50,213 nucleotides of DNA from an uncultured Collinsella sp. GTDB lineage: Bacteria; Actinomycetota; Coriobacteriia; Coriobacteriales; Coriobacteriaceae. The stretch covers positions 1 to 50,213 of the forward strand of contig CATYJU010000013.1 in assembly GCA_958407995.1 (NCBI GenBank). The letters are read 5' to 3'. How positions within the stretch are numbered: position 1 is the stretch's first letter; each line of letters opens with the position of its first letter. Shown piece by piece: positions 23,148 to 31,158 of this stretch. The position numbers were made by a program, and so were the translations under genes. The notes under the pieces are model-generated. The model was not told the origin of the DNA. It made no database searches and saw nothing but the letters and a program-made list of their open reading frames with translations.

Positions 23148-24401
23148 CTATGCGCGCTCGTATTTCGTGGCGCGTCCTGTCCCCCGCCTTACGATCGAGT
23201 TTCGGTTGAGCAAAGATTCAAGCGCCGTCAACGTGCGCGTGCGGCTCAATCCTGTCTGTTGCTCAATCTCGCCCCGCGACAGTATTCGTCCGCCTGACAA
23301 AGCCTTGAGAACCTGGACCTCTTCCTCAGACCCTTCAAAGGCATCGATAACGGGCAATGTGACGGCCACCATGCCGCCGCGAACATCAAATACCGGCTGG
23401 CTCAAAGAATCTCGATACGCACGCCTGATTCGCGCGATTCCCGTGCCAAATTTCTCGATGTAATCCAGCTTTAGAAAGACCTCAGCGACAATTGGGTTTC
23501 TGAGCACGGATATCTGCCCATACAGGTATTGTTCCGTCGTCAAACCGGCGGGCAGCGGTCCGGGTGAAGTCACAACGACGCGATCGTCGTACAGGGCAAT
23601 TTGAACGTTCGCCCGAACGTCCCACGTCCGATGCACCAAAGCATTTGCGACAGCTTCGCGGAACGCCTCAAGGGGAATTCGATCGGTTTGGACGCGTTCC
23701 ATCCCCTCGATACGCTCATAACGGTAGTAGCGTACAAACATGGCCACCGCCCTGTCCACCTGCTCAATTGCGGATAGACCTGTCGCCGTCTCGCGATCCA
23801 AGATCACATCCTCGGTATCACCAAAACGGACGCAGTCGATGCCCGGAAAATCATTCTTATCCGCCAAAATCGCCGCGGCATTGGTATAGCCATCCTTGCC
23901 GAGCAAGCGAAGCGTACGCATGATATCCGGCGTTAGCTCGGAAATGCCGAGGTGTTCAACGCACTTATGCTCAAGCGTGTGAAAACTCAAGTCCTGGCGA
24001 GCCGACGCGAGCGCGTCAAACGTTACGTTGCTGCCTTCGAGCGTCAGTCTGCCATACTCAAACCGGTCGACCTCCACCGTCGCCGAATCGTTTCGTCTGT
24101 AGGCCTTTCCCTTGCTTCGATAGGGTTTGTCCCGGCCCTCATAAACCGTAAGGATTACGGTCCCGTGTTTCTCATCGGGCTCAAGCGAGTAACGGGGCGC
24201 GGGATCCAAGCTGTCATTAATCATATTTTCGATGCGCAGACATTCAGCAACCGGATCTGCAAGACCGACGGCAATGCCCTCGTCATTAACGCCAAACTCG
24301 ATCTTGCCCGTCCCGTAGTTTGCATAGGCACTCACCGTTTTAAGAAACGTCGGCGTAACGCTTTCCTTGTATTCGACTGTAGGGCTTTCTCTAACAACCA
24401 T
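23148..24401 (-). CDS. AlbA_2 (Schlafen-like) domain regulator with C-terminal HTH
   Basis: 417 residues. The N-terminal AlbA_2/Schlafen-type domain has SPTVEYKESVT and GTGKIEFGVNDEG. A helicase-associated ATP-binding-like region follows (PLEAFREAVANALVHRTWD, VVTSPGPLP, RNPIVAEVFLKLDYIEKFGTGIARI), the usual partner of AlbA_2. A C-terminal winged helix is LSRGEIEQQTGLSRTRTLTALESL. These proteins are widespread putative transcription regulators. The start at 24401 has AAGGGG 8 bases upstream; the in-frame GTG at 24425 is possible. The upstream region is packed with AGACG-type palindromes, suggesting autoregulation. Confidence 0.8.
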   Translation of the reverse strand: MVVRESPTVEYKESVTPTFLKTVSAYANYGTGKIEFGVNDEGIAVGLADPVAECLRIENMINDSLDPAPRYSLEPDEKHGTVILTVYEGRDKPYRSKGKAYRRNDSATVEVDRFEYGRLTLEGSNVTFDALASARQDLSFHTLEHKCVEHLGISELTPDIMRTLRLLGKDGYTNAAAILADKNDFPGIDCVRFGDTEDVILDRETATGLSAIEQVDRAVAMFVRYYRYERIEGMERVQTDRIPLEAFREAVANALVHRTWDVRANVQIALYDDRVVVTSPGPLPAGLTTEQYLYGQISVLRNPIVAEVFLKLDYIEKFGTGIARIRRAYRDSLSQPVFDVRGGMVAVTLPVIDAFEGSEEEVQVLKALSGGRILSRGEIEQQTGLSRTRTLTALESLLNRNSIVRRGTGRATKYERA

Positions 24402-24444
24402 ATACATAACCCCTTCGTTTCGCACTTTTCATGACCGCATTATA

Positions 24445-24571
24445 AGACGAAAACCGTTTGCGTACAGATTTTATCCAGACGAAAACGGTTTTCGTCTTGA
24501 TTTGCGTCCGGAAATAAGACGCAAATTGCGCTTTCGTACGGTGTTGCGCCAGACGCAAGGTGCTTTCGTCT
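24445..24571. promoter_or_regulatory. Array of AGACG(A/C)AA palindromic sites
   Basis: Four sites: 24445-24463, a perfect 21-bp palindrome at 24477-24497 (AGACGAAAAC-G-GTTTTCGTCT), 24517-24537 and 24551-24571. They share the half AGACG(A/C)AA and the opposite half TTTCGTCT. They lie directly upstream of the AlbA_2 gene and are likely operators, possibly its own. Confidence 0.65.
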
Positions 24572-24598
24572 GTCAATACGTCTGCAATCCAGACGGAA

Positions 24599-24630
24599 AG
24601 AGCCCCGAGCTCGTATGAACTCGAGGCTCT
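24599..24630 (-). terminator. Hairpin after the dehydratase gene
   Basis: An 11-bp stem with one mismatch (24599-24609 with 24620-24630, AGAGCCCCGAG) is followed on the minus strand by a short CTTT. It lies 45 bases after the dehydratase stop. Confidence 0.5.
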
Positions 24631-24675
24631 TTGTGCCGCGCATCTATGAGAGGAGATATTTGATGCGCATGGGCG

Positions 24676-26454
24676 CTACTCCATGTAGCCACCCTGGATG
24701 GCGGAAACTGCATGCTCGGTAAAGAACTTGAGCGTGCCGGAGGTATAGCGATTAGCCTTGGGCTTCCAAGCGGCTCGGCGCTCGGCCAGGACGGCGTCGA
24801 CCTCGGCCGGCTCCATCTCCTTGCCGGCGATGCCCACAATAGACAGCGAGCGCTCTGGGATGTTGATCTGGATAAGGTCGCCCTCCTCGATCAGGGCAAT
24901 CGGGCCGCCCACGGCAGCCTCGGGCGAAACGTGACCGATGGCCGGGCCCTTGGAGGCGCCGGAGAAGCGGCCGTCGGTGACCAGGGCAATGGAAGCGCCA
25001 AGCTCGGGATCGCTGGCGATAGCCTCGGTGGTGTAGAACATCTCGGGCATGCCGGAACCCTTGGGGCCCTCGTAGCGAATGATGACGGCGTCGCCGGGCT
25101 TGACCTCGTGCGTCAGGACGGCGTGGATAGCGTCCTCCTCGCAGTCGAACGGACGGGCCTTGAGCGTAGCCTGGAACATCTCACGCGGAACGACGGTGTG
25201 CTTGACGACGGCGCCCTCGGGGGCAAGGTTGCCGTGGAGGATGGCGATGGAGCCGTCGGTGCCAAAGGCCTGGTCAAACGGACGGATGATGTCCTCGCGC
25301 TTGAGGTTCCACTTCTCCAGGTAGCGGCCGCACTTTTCGTAGTAGCCGTTGTTCTTGAGGTCCTCGAGGTTCTCGCCGAGGGTCTTGCCGGTGACGGTCA
25401 TGACGTCGAGGTGGAGCATCGACTTGATCTCCTCCATGATGCGCGGCACGCCGCCCGCATAGTAGAAGAACTGCGCCGGCCACTCGCCTGCGGGACGAAC
25501 GTTGAGCAGGTAGTGGGCACCACGGTGCAGACGATCGAAGTCGTCGGCAGACATCTCGATGCCAAACTCACGGGCGATTGCGGGGATGTGCAGCAGCGAG
25601 TTGGTGGAGCCGGAGATGGCGCCGTGGACCATGATGAGGTTCTCGAAGGACTCCTTGGTCACGATGTCGCGCGGGCACAGGTTGTGCTCGGAGAGCCACA
25701 CGGACTGACGGCCGGCCTCGCGGGCGAACTCGCGCAGGTCAGAGCTGGTGGCGGGCAGCAGAGCCGTGCCGGGGAGCATGAGGCCCAGGGCCTCGGCCGT
25801 GACCTGCATAGTCGAGGCGGTGCCCATAAAGGAGCAGGCGCCGCAGCTGGGGCAGGCGTTGTGCTTGGCGAACTCGAGCTCCTCACGGGAAATCTCGCCG
25901 CGCTCATAGCGGGCCGAGATAGCGCCGAGCTGCTCCAGGGTCAGCAGGTCGGGGCCGGCATCCATGACGCCGCCGGTGACGACGATGGAGGGGATGTTGA
26001 TGCGGCCCATGGCCATAAGGTTCGCGGGCAGGCCCTTATCGCAGCTGGCGACAAAGACGCCGGCGTCGAACGGGGTAGCCTTGGCGTGAATCTCGATCAT
26101 GTTGGCGATCATGTCGCGGCTGGGCAGCGAGTAGTTGATGCCGTCGTGGCCCTGGGCCTCGCCGTCGCAGATGTCGGTGCAGAAGTAACGGGCGCCGTGG
26201 CCACCAGCCTCGGCAACGCCGGCGCGCACCTCCTCGACCAGCTCGAACAGGCCGGCGGAACCCGGATGCGAGTCGCCGAACGTCGACTCGATGATGACCT
26301 GCGGCTTGTCCAGGTCCTCGATGTTCCAGCCAGAACCCAAACGCAGCGGGTCCATCTCGGGGCTGATGGTACGGAACTTGCCGGAACGCGGCTGCAGCTT
26401 GGCAACCAACTCGGCGGCCTCCTGCTGAATCTGCTCTTTGGTCTTCTCGTCCAT
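24676..26454 (-). CDS. IlvD/Edd family sugar-acid dehydratase
   Basis: 592 residues. Fe-S dehydratase removing water from a dihydroxy acid. Cluster cysteines are seen in DICDGEAQGHDG, VASCDKGLPA and CPSCGACSFMGTASTMQ. The GTASTM version is typical of the aldonate (xylonate, arabonate, gluconate-type) dehydratases rather than of IlvD (TANTMN). The gene is downstream of a GntP permease and near kdgK-eda, and no gluconokinase is visible. A reaction aldonate to 2-keto-3-deoxy acid, followed by KdgK and Eda, is therefore the best inference. Alternatives are dihydroxy-acid dehydratase or 6-phosphogluconate dehydratase. ATG at 26454 has AAGGAG upstream; longer frames are spurious. Confidence 0.8.
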   Translation of the reverse strand: MDEKTKEQIQQEAAELVAKLQPRSGKFRTISPEMDPLRLGSGWNIEDLDKPQVIIESTFGDSHPGSAGLFELVEEVRAGVAEAGGHGARYFCTDICDGEAQGHDGINYSLPSRDMIANMIEIHAKATPFDAGVFVASCDKGLPANLMAMGRINIPSIVVTGGVMDAGPDLLTLEQLGAISARYERGEISREELEFAKHNACPSCGACSFMGTASTMQVTAEALGLMLPGTALLPATSSDLREFAREAGRQSVWLSEHNLCPRDIVTKESFENLIMVHGAISGSTNSLLHIPAIAREFGIEMSADDFDRLHRGAHYLLNVRPAGEWPAQFFYYAGGVPRIMEEIKSMLHLDVMTVTGKTLGENLEDLKNNGYYEKCGRYLEKWNLKREDIIRPFDQAFGTDGSIAILHGNLAPEGAVVKHTVVPREMFQATLKARPFDCEEDAIHAVLTHEVKPGDAVIIRYEGPKGSGMPEMFYTTEAIASDPELGASIALVTDGRFSGASKGPAIGHVSPEAAVGGPIALIEEGDLIQINIPERSLSIVGIAGKEMEPAEVDAVLAERRAAWKPKANRYTSGTLKFFTEHAVSAIQGGYME

Positions 26455-26533
26455 GGTGTACTCCTTTGGTTTAAGGCTTACTTGGTTTGGTATCGATTGG
26501 TGTGAGGTACTGATGCAAAGCGCTGGCCTGCAA

Positions 26534-27895
26534 TTAGGCGAAGAACGAGATCGCCAGGGCGCAGGCGAGGCCCGAAAGACCGATGATCGTCTCCATGATG
26601 GTCCAGGACTTGAGGGTGGTCTTCTCGTCGATCTCGAGGAACGAGGAGCACATCCAGAAGCCGGCATCGTTGACGTGCGAGAGTGCCGTGGCGCCACCGC
26701 AGATGGCAAGGCAGATGGCGGCACGCATGAGCACCGATGCGCCGGCGACCGCAGGCATGGCGGCCATAATGCCCGAAGCCATGGTCATCGAAACGATGGA
26801 GCTACCGACCGAAGCGCGAACGAGCGCGGCGATGAGAAAGCCGACGACCACGAGGGGCAGCGGGCAGCTCTCGAGCACGGGGCCGATAACCTGGCCCAGA
26901 CCGCAGTCCTGCAGCATCCAGCGGATGACGCCGCCACAGGCAATAACCAGCAAGATCATGCCGACGGGCTTGAGCGAACGGTCGAGCAGGGCCTTAAGCT
27001 CGGCACCGGTGTAGCCACGACGAGCACCCAGCAGGTACATGGCCACGAGCGTGGCGATGGTGAGCGCGACAAACGGCTTGCCCAGGAAGGCGAGGATCGA
27101 GGCGACCTCGGCGGGCATGGGGATATACGAGGACAGCGTGCCCAGCAGGATCAGGCACAGCGGGGTGAGCACGATGGCGAGGACCATGCCAAAGGAGGGA
27201 AGCTCCTTGTCGTCGCTCGCGCCCTCGGCGGAGGTGAAGTGCTCGGGGACGTCCGTGAAGATGCGGCCGCCCACGTTGCGGCCCCAGACGACACCGGCGA
27301 CAGCCATGGCGATAAAGGCGGTGGGGATGCCGACGAGGATCATGGTGCCCAGGTCGACGCCGAGCGTACCGGCGACGAGGACCGAACCGGCCGAAGGCGG
27401 CACGAAGGCATAGCCGGCTGCCAGTCCCGCGAGCAGGGCGATGCCATAGTAGAGGGTCGACTTCTTGGTCTGCGATGCCACGCTAAACGCAAGCGGGATC
27501 AGAACGACCACGCCGGCCTCGAAGAACACCGTGGTGCCGATGACCAGGCCGGTGATACCCAGCGCCCAGCTGGAGTGACCCTGACCAAAGGTGTCGATGA
27601 AGGTCTGGGCGATCTTCTTGGCGCCGCCGCTCTCCTCCAGGATCTGGCCGAACATCGAGCCCAGACCAATGAGCAGTGCGATGTTTTGCAGCGTGGTGCC
27701 CACGCCCTTGGTGACGGTATCGGCCACCAGGTCGAGCGGCATGCCGGCACCGATGCCGATTGCAAGCGCCGAAACCATCATCGACAGCACGGGGTGCAGC
27801 TTGAACTTAATGATGAGCGCAAGCAGCAGCGCGATACCCACGATGGCGGCGATGACCAACCTGGTGGGATCTGCCATAAACGTTGGGTCTGACAT
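26534..27895 (-). CDS. GntP family gluconate/aldonate permease
   Basis: 453 residues, about 12-14 membrane segments, with the family features LHPVLSMMVSALAIGIGAGM, GVGTTLQNIALLIGLGSMFG, EESGGAKKIA and a C-terminal SHVNDAGFWM. GntP proteins import gluconate or related sugar acids with protons. GGAGG sits 4 bases before the ATG. It is transcribed with the dehydratase (80-base gap) and divergent from an FCD-type GntR regulator, with a palindromic operator between. Confidence 0.93.
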   Translation of the reverse strand: MSDPTFMADPTRLVIAAIVGIALLLALIIKFKLHPVLSMMVSALAIGIGAGMPLDLVADTVTKGVGTTLQNIALLIGLGSMFGQILEESGGAKKIAQTFIDTFGQGHSSWALGITGLVIGTTVFFEAGVVVLIPLAFSVASQTKKSTLYYGIALLAGLAAGYAFVPPSAGSVLVAGTLGVDLGTMILVGIPTAFIAMAVAGVVWGRNVGGRIFTDVPEHFTSAEGASDDKELPSFGMVLAIVLTPLCLILLGTLSSYIPMPAEVASILAFLGKPFVALTIATLVAMYLLGARRGYTGAELKALLDRSLKPVGMILLVIACGGVIRWMLQDCGLGQVIGPVLESCPLPLVVVGFLIAALVRASVGSSIVSMTMASGIMAAMPAVAGASVLMRAAICLAICGGATALSHVNDAGFWMCSSFLEIDEKTTLKSWTIMETIIGLSGLACALAISFFA

Positions 27896-27907
27896 CTTTC
27901 CTCCAAT

Positions 27908-28000
27908 TCATCAGACCTTTTGAATTCGTCTGATGACTATAGCGTGTTTTGGAAAGGTCTGACGTTTCATTTTTAAATTTGTTCGAAATACGTCTGATGT
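27908..28000. promoter_or_regulatory. Operator region between gntP and its GntR regulator
   Basis: TCATCAGAC (27908-27916) is inverted at 27928-27936 as GTCTGATGA with an 11-bp spacer. A third half, CGTCTGATGT, lies at 27991-28000, and GGTCTGACG occurs near 27956. The GTC-TGA core fits GntR/FCD operators. It overlaps the gntP upstream region, so repression by the product of 28130-28822 is likely. Confidence 0.55.
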
Positions 28001-28129
28001 ATTTGGCGAACGGTCATATTTTCGCTGTAAACGGTATATCTGAGCCGTTCGATTCGGTCCCAACGGCCAATACCGTGCCCGTGGTGCGCTAAAATAGCTC
28101 AGATGTATTTTGTAATGAGAGGTATAGCT

Positions 28130-28822
28130 ATGGCCCGCGCCGAATCGGGGCTCCCCGAGCAGATTTCCGAGAAAATCATTCAATTGATTCTTGATGAGCA
28201 CCTTGAGCAAGGCGATCGCCTGCCCAAGGAGGCCGTACTCGTTGAGCGCCTGGGCGCCGGCAGGAGCACCGTGCGCGAGGCCATGAAGCTGCTGCAGTCG
28301 CGCAACATCGTGCGCATCAAGCAGGGTTCGGGCACGTACGTGGCCTCGAACCCCGGCGTTGCCGACGATCCGTTGGGCTTTACCTTTATCGGCGACAAGC
28401 AGCGCCTGGCGCGCGATCTGCTCGAGGTGCGTTTTATGATCGAGCCGCAGATGGCGAGCATGGCCGCCGAGCACGCGACCGAAGATCAGATTATGTGCAT
28501 CCGCGAGCTCTGCGATGAGTCCCAGCGCCTGGCCGAGGCCGGCGAGGACTACTCCGCCGCCGACACCGCATTCCACAACGCCATTGCCGAGAGCTGCGGG
28601 AACCTCGTCGTCCCTCGCCTGATGGGTGTGCTCAAGGCATCCGTTCCCCTCTTTATCGACGTAACGGGCAAAAAGCTCGTCGAGGAGACCATCCGCACGC
28701 ACCGCGGCGTGGCCGACGCCATCGAGGCGCGCAACCCCACCGCCGCGCACGATGCGATGTATCTGCACCTGGTCTACAACCGCAACATGATGGCGGAAGG
28801 CGCACAGGCGAAAAGTGAGTAG
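28130..28822 (+). CDS. GntR/FCD regulator of the aldonate permease-dehydratase genes
   Basis: 230 residues. Winged helix GDRLPKEAVLVERLGAGRSTVREAMKLL and GSGTYV, then an FCD domain (DLLEVRFMIEPQM, DTAFHNAIAESCGN, HRGVADAIEARN, DAMYLHL) whose Asp/His residues bind metal and organic-acid effectors in relatives. It resembles the UxuR/LldR/GntR-type uronate and gluconate regulators. The start at 28130 has GAGAGG 6 bases upstream; a further in-frame ATG lies at 28103. It is divergent from gntP with shared palindromic operators. Confidence 0.87.
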   Translation: MARAESGLPEQISEKIIQLILDEHLEQGDRLPKEAVLVERLGAGRSTVREAMKLLQSRNIVRIKQGSGTYVASNPGVADDPLGFTFIGDKQRLARDLLEVRFMIEPQMASMAAEHATEDQIMCIRELCDESQRLAEAGEDYSAADTAFHNAIAESCGNLVVPRLMGVLKASVPLFIDVTGKKLVEETIRTHRGVADAIEARNPTAAHDAMYLHLVYNRNMMAEGAQAKSE

Positions 28823-28847
28823 GGGGCATCGCAACAACTAATTTCAA

Positions 28848-28879
28848 CCGTTCACCTTTTAAAAGTGAACGTTCACCTT
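28848..28879 (+). promoter_or_regulatory. GTGAACGTTCACC operator and half-site before kduD
   Basis: A full site AAGTGAACGTTCACCTT (28863-28879) is preceded by a half-site CCGTTCACC (28848-28856), the two joined by TTTTAAAA. TATACT lies about 40 bases downstream, so the operator sits at or just upstream of the kduD promoter. Same motif as at 20860 and 45810-45864. Confidence 0.65.
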
Positions 28880-28981
28880 TTTTTAGGAGAATAGGGGCGT
28901 TAATTCCTTCACTTCTCCTATACTGAGCTTGTATTAGAAGCAAGACTTATATAGATGAACGTTTCTTTTGAAAGGATCGCT

Positions 28982-29791
28982 ATGTCTGATCTTATGGACA
29001 GCTTCCGCCTGGATGGCAAGGTCGCACTCGTAACCGGCGCCACCTATGGCATTGGCATGGCCATTGCCGAGGCGCTTGGCGAGGCCGGCGCCAAGATCGC
29101 CTTTAACGCACGTCATGCCGACAAGGTCGCCGAGGCCGAGAAGCACTACCGCGAGCTGGGCTTTGAGGCTCACGGCTACGTGGCCGATGTCACTGACGAG
29201 GCCGTCGTCGCCGAGCTCGTCGCCAAGATCGAGGCCGATTTTGGCACCACGCCCGATATCCTGGTCAACAACGCTGGTGTTATCCAGCGCACCCCCATGC
29301 TCGACATGAGCGCCGAGGACTTCCGTCGCGTCGTCGACATCGACCTTAACGCCCCGTTCATCGTCTCCAAGGCCTGCCTGCCCGGCATGATCGCCAAGGG
29401 TCACGGCAAGATTATCAACATCTGCTCGATGATGAGCGAGCTCGGCCGCGAGACCATCGCTGGCTACGCCGCTGCCAAGGGCGGTCTGAAGATGCTCACC
29501 AAGAACATCTGCTCCGAGTTTGGCGAGGCCAACATCCAGTGCAACGGCATTGGGCCTGGCTATATCGCCACGCCGCAGACCGCGCCGCTGCGCGAGACGC
29601 AGCCCGATGGCAGCCGTCACCCGTTTGACCAGTTCATCATCGCCAAGACCCCGGCCGCCCGTTGGGGCACGCCCGAGGACCTGAAGGGCCCTGCCGTATT
29701 CCTGGCCTCCGACGCCTCGAACTTCGTCAACGGCCACATCCTCTACGTCGACGGCGGAATTCTCGCCTATATCGGCAAACAACCGCAGTAG
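28982..29791 (+). CDS. kduD: KduD/DhuD-type 2-deoxy-gluconate 3-dehydrogenase (SDR)
   Basis: 269 residues, short-chain dehydrogenase: cofactor motif TGATYGIGMA, NNAG (NILVNNAGV), catalytic Ser in INICSMMSELG and YAAAKGG with the catalytic Tyr and Lys. Expected reaction: NAD(P)H-dependent reduction of the 2,5-diketo-3-deoxyuronate intermediate to KDG. The next gene is a DhuI-like isomerase, which is the preceding step. GAAAGGAT lies 4 bases before the ATG at 28982. Controlled by the GTGAACGTTCACC operator. Confidence 0.9.
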   Translation: MSDLMDSFRLDGKVALVTGATYGIGMAIAEALGEAGAKIAFNARHADKVAEAEKHYRELGFEAHGYVADVTDEAVVAELVAKIEADFGTTPDILVNNAGVIQRTPMLDMSAEDFRRVVDIDLNAPFIVSKACLPGMIAKGHGKIINICSMMSELGRETIAGYAAAKGGLKMLTKNICSEFGEANIQCNGIGPGYIATPQTAPLRETQPDGSRHPFDQFIIAKTPAARWGTPEDLKGPAVFLASDASNFVNGHILYVDGGILAYIGKQPQ

Positions 29792-29798
29792 GCGCTGC

Positions 29799-29896
29799 GC
29801 GGGCTTGAGGCGGGCATCTTGCCTTTCAATCGTCGGTCGCGTACCCAAGTACGCTTCCCTCCTCTTTCAAGGCAACCTGCTCCGTCTCAAGCCCGC
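29799..29896 (+). repeat. Large multi-tier hairpin between kduD and dhuI
   Basis: GCGGGCTTGAG (29799-29809) pairs perfectly with 29886-29896. Inside are TTGCCTT/AAGGCAA and GCGTAC/GTACGC stems. With the palindrome at 29935 it fills the 231-base gap between two genes of one pathway. It may attenuate, process or stabilise the mRNA, or be a repeat element; no T-run follows. Confidence 0.5.
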
Positions 29897-29934
29897 TCGC
29901 TCACCGCGCTCCCACATTTAGGTTCATTTAGTAG

Positions 29935-29997
29935 TTGCGGTGAAATAAGAATTGATTTTGGCTTCCATCAGGCAAAACAGTCTGTATTTCACCGCAA
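29935..29997. repeat. Dispersed GTTGCGGTGGAATA palindrome, copy 3
   Basis: 13-bp perfect outer arms (TTGCGGTGAAATA at 29935-29947 and its complement ending at 29997) with a less well paired interior containing GGCAAAACAG. It lies just upstream of the dhuI-like gene and its ribosome-binding site. Confidence 0.7.
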
Positions 29998-30022
29998 GTT
30001 AGAAATAGGAAGGTATTTCGCA

Positions 30023-30664
30023 ATGAAGATCGCTCTCATCAACGAGAACTCCCAGAACTCCAAGAACCCCATGATCGAGGCTGCCCTTAAGAAGGTTGTC
30101 GAGCCCATGGGCCACACCGTCTTTAACTACGGTATGTATGCCGACGCCGACTCCAAGCCGCTCACCTACGTTCAGAACGGCATCCTGGCCGCCGTGCTCC
30201 TCAACTCCGGCGCTGCCGACTATGTCGTGACCGGCTGCGGCACCGGTGAGGGCGCCATGCTCGCTTGCAACTCCTTCCCTGGCGTGCTCTGCGGCCATGT
30301 CGCCGACCCGCTGGATGCCTACACCTTCGCCCAGGTCAACGACGGTAACGCCGTCGCCATGCCCTTCGCCCTCAAGAACGGCTGGGGCCAGGAGCTCAAC
30401 CTCGAGTACACCTTCGAGAAGCTCTTTGGCTTTGGTTCGGGCAACGGCTATCCTGCCGAGCGCGTCGAGCCCGAGCAGCGCAACAAGAAGATTCTCGACG
30501 GCGTCCGCGCTGTGACCATGCGCCCGCTCGTCGACGTCCTGGGCGAGATCGACCAGGACCTGGTCAAGGGCGCCCTGGCTGGCGAGCACTTCCAGGAGTA
30601 CTTCTTCGCCAACGCCACCGACGAGGCCATCATCGCCAAGGTCAAGGAGCTCCTGGGCCTCTAA
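30023..30664 (+). CDS. dhuI: RpiB/LacA/LacB-family ketodeoxyuronate isomerase (DhuI-like)
   Basis: 213 residues: KIALINENSQNSKN at the start and DYVVTGCGTGEGAMLACN, the RpiB-family phosphate/ring-opening loop with its catalytic Cys. In streptococci and lactobacilli a protein of this family (DhuI) replaces KduI in converting 4-deoxy-5-hexosulose uronate to the 2,5-diketo form, encoded with an SDR partner (DhuD). Here the SDR lies directly upstream and no KduI cupin gene is seen, so the DhuI role is the best inference. A pentose or hexose phosphate isomerase is the alternative. AGGAAGG lies 10 bases before the ATG. A strong terminator follows. Confidence 0.75.
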   Translation: MKIALINENSQNSKNPMIEAALKKVVEPMGHTVFNYGMYADADSKPLTYVQNGILAAVLLNSGAADYVVTGCGTGEGAMLACNSFPGVLCGHVADPLDAYTFAQVNDGNAVAMPFALKNGWGQELNLEYTFEKLFGFGSGNGYPAERVEPEQRNKKILDGVRAVTMRPLVDVLGEIDQDLVKGALAGEHFQEYFFANATDEAIIAKVKELLGL

Positions 30665-30687
30665 TCGCGACCCATCGCAGCTAAACG

Positions 30688-30728
30688 CAAGCGGCGGCCG
30701 CCCCAACACGGGACGGCCGCCGCTTTTT
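30688..30728 (+). terminator. Terminator after dhuI
   Basis: AGCGGCGGCCG (30690-30700) pairs with CGGCCGCCGCT (30714-30724), followed by TTTTT. Confidence 0.92.
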
Positions 30729-30741
30729 GCTATCTATCGAC

Positions 30742-30772
30742 TGGTGCAAAGGGGTCAGGTTTGCATGCACCA
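30742..30772. repeat. REP-like hairpin TGGTGCA...TGCACCA
   Basis: TGGTGCA and TGCACCA enclose AAGGGGTCAGGTTTGCA. The GGGGTCAGG core and short palindrome are typical of REP elements mobilised by RAYT transposases. Two more, in opposite orientation, are at 31689-31754. It lies 20 bases from the hepT stop. Confidence 0.6.
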
Positions 30773-30792
30773 AAACCGCAAGGGCAGCCCGT

Positions 30793-31158
30793 TTAAGATT
30801 CCTCGATAATCTGCCGGCAGGCCGCCGCAAGAGCGGGAAACTCCGATGTCACCGCGTCCCAAACCACGGCGCGATCGACGTTGCCGTAATCATGGGCAAG
30901 ATAGTTACGCATCCCGATGATACCGCGCCACTCAATCTCGGGATGCAGTCGCTGCGCCTTCTCGGACAGCTTACCCGCCTCCTCCGTCACCCTAAGGGCA
31001 CACATAAGGAGAGAATCGGCGAGCGTCCTGGCCTTGATGTCATCCGCGTGGAGGAACTCGTCTTCCGTCACACCGAACGCTTTGATTCTCTCGGTCGTCT
31101 CATCAATCGCCTCGAGAATCTCCTGGGCGCGCAACGCATCTGATTTACGGGCGAACAT
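30793..31158 (-). CDS. hepT: HepT-like HEPN toxin
   Basis: 121 residues, DUF86/HEPN family RNase. The catalytic motif RNYLAHDYG (R-x4-H-x-Y) is intact near residue 90. In characterised systems HepT cleaves RNA (often tRNA) and is neutralised by AMPylation of its Tyr by the MntA nucleotidyltransferase. The MNT gene lies immediately upstream and overlaps by 14 bases, the expected operon order here being antitoxin then toxin. The start at 31158 (MFARKSD) matches the family start; the longer frame to 31299 would read far into the antitoxin. Confidence 0.88.
   Translation of the reverse strand: MFARKSDALRAQEILEAIDETTERIKAFGVTEDEFLHADDIKARTLADSLLMCALRVTEEAGKLSEKAQRLHPEIEWRGIIGMRNYLAHDYGNVDRAVVWDAVTSEFPALAAACRQIIEES

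Noticed and set aside
24658..24720. 19-codon plus-strand frame with a good AGGAGA ribosome-binding site
   Set aside because: It overlaps the 3' end of the dehydratase gene in antisense and has no visible promoter, partner or family; chance is likely.
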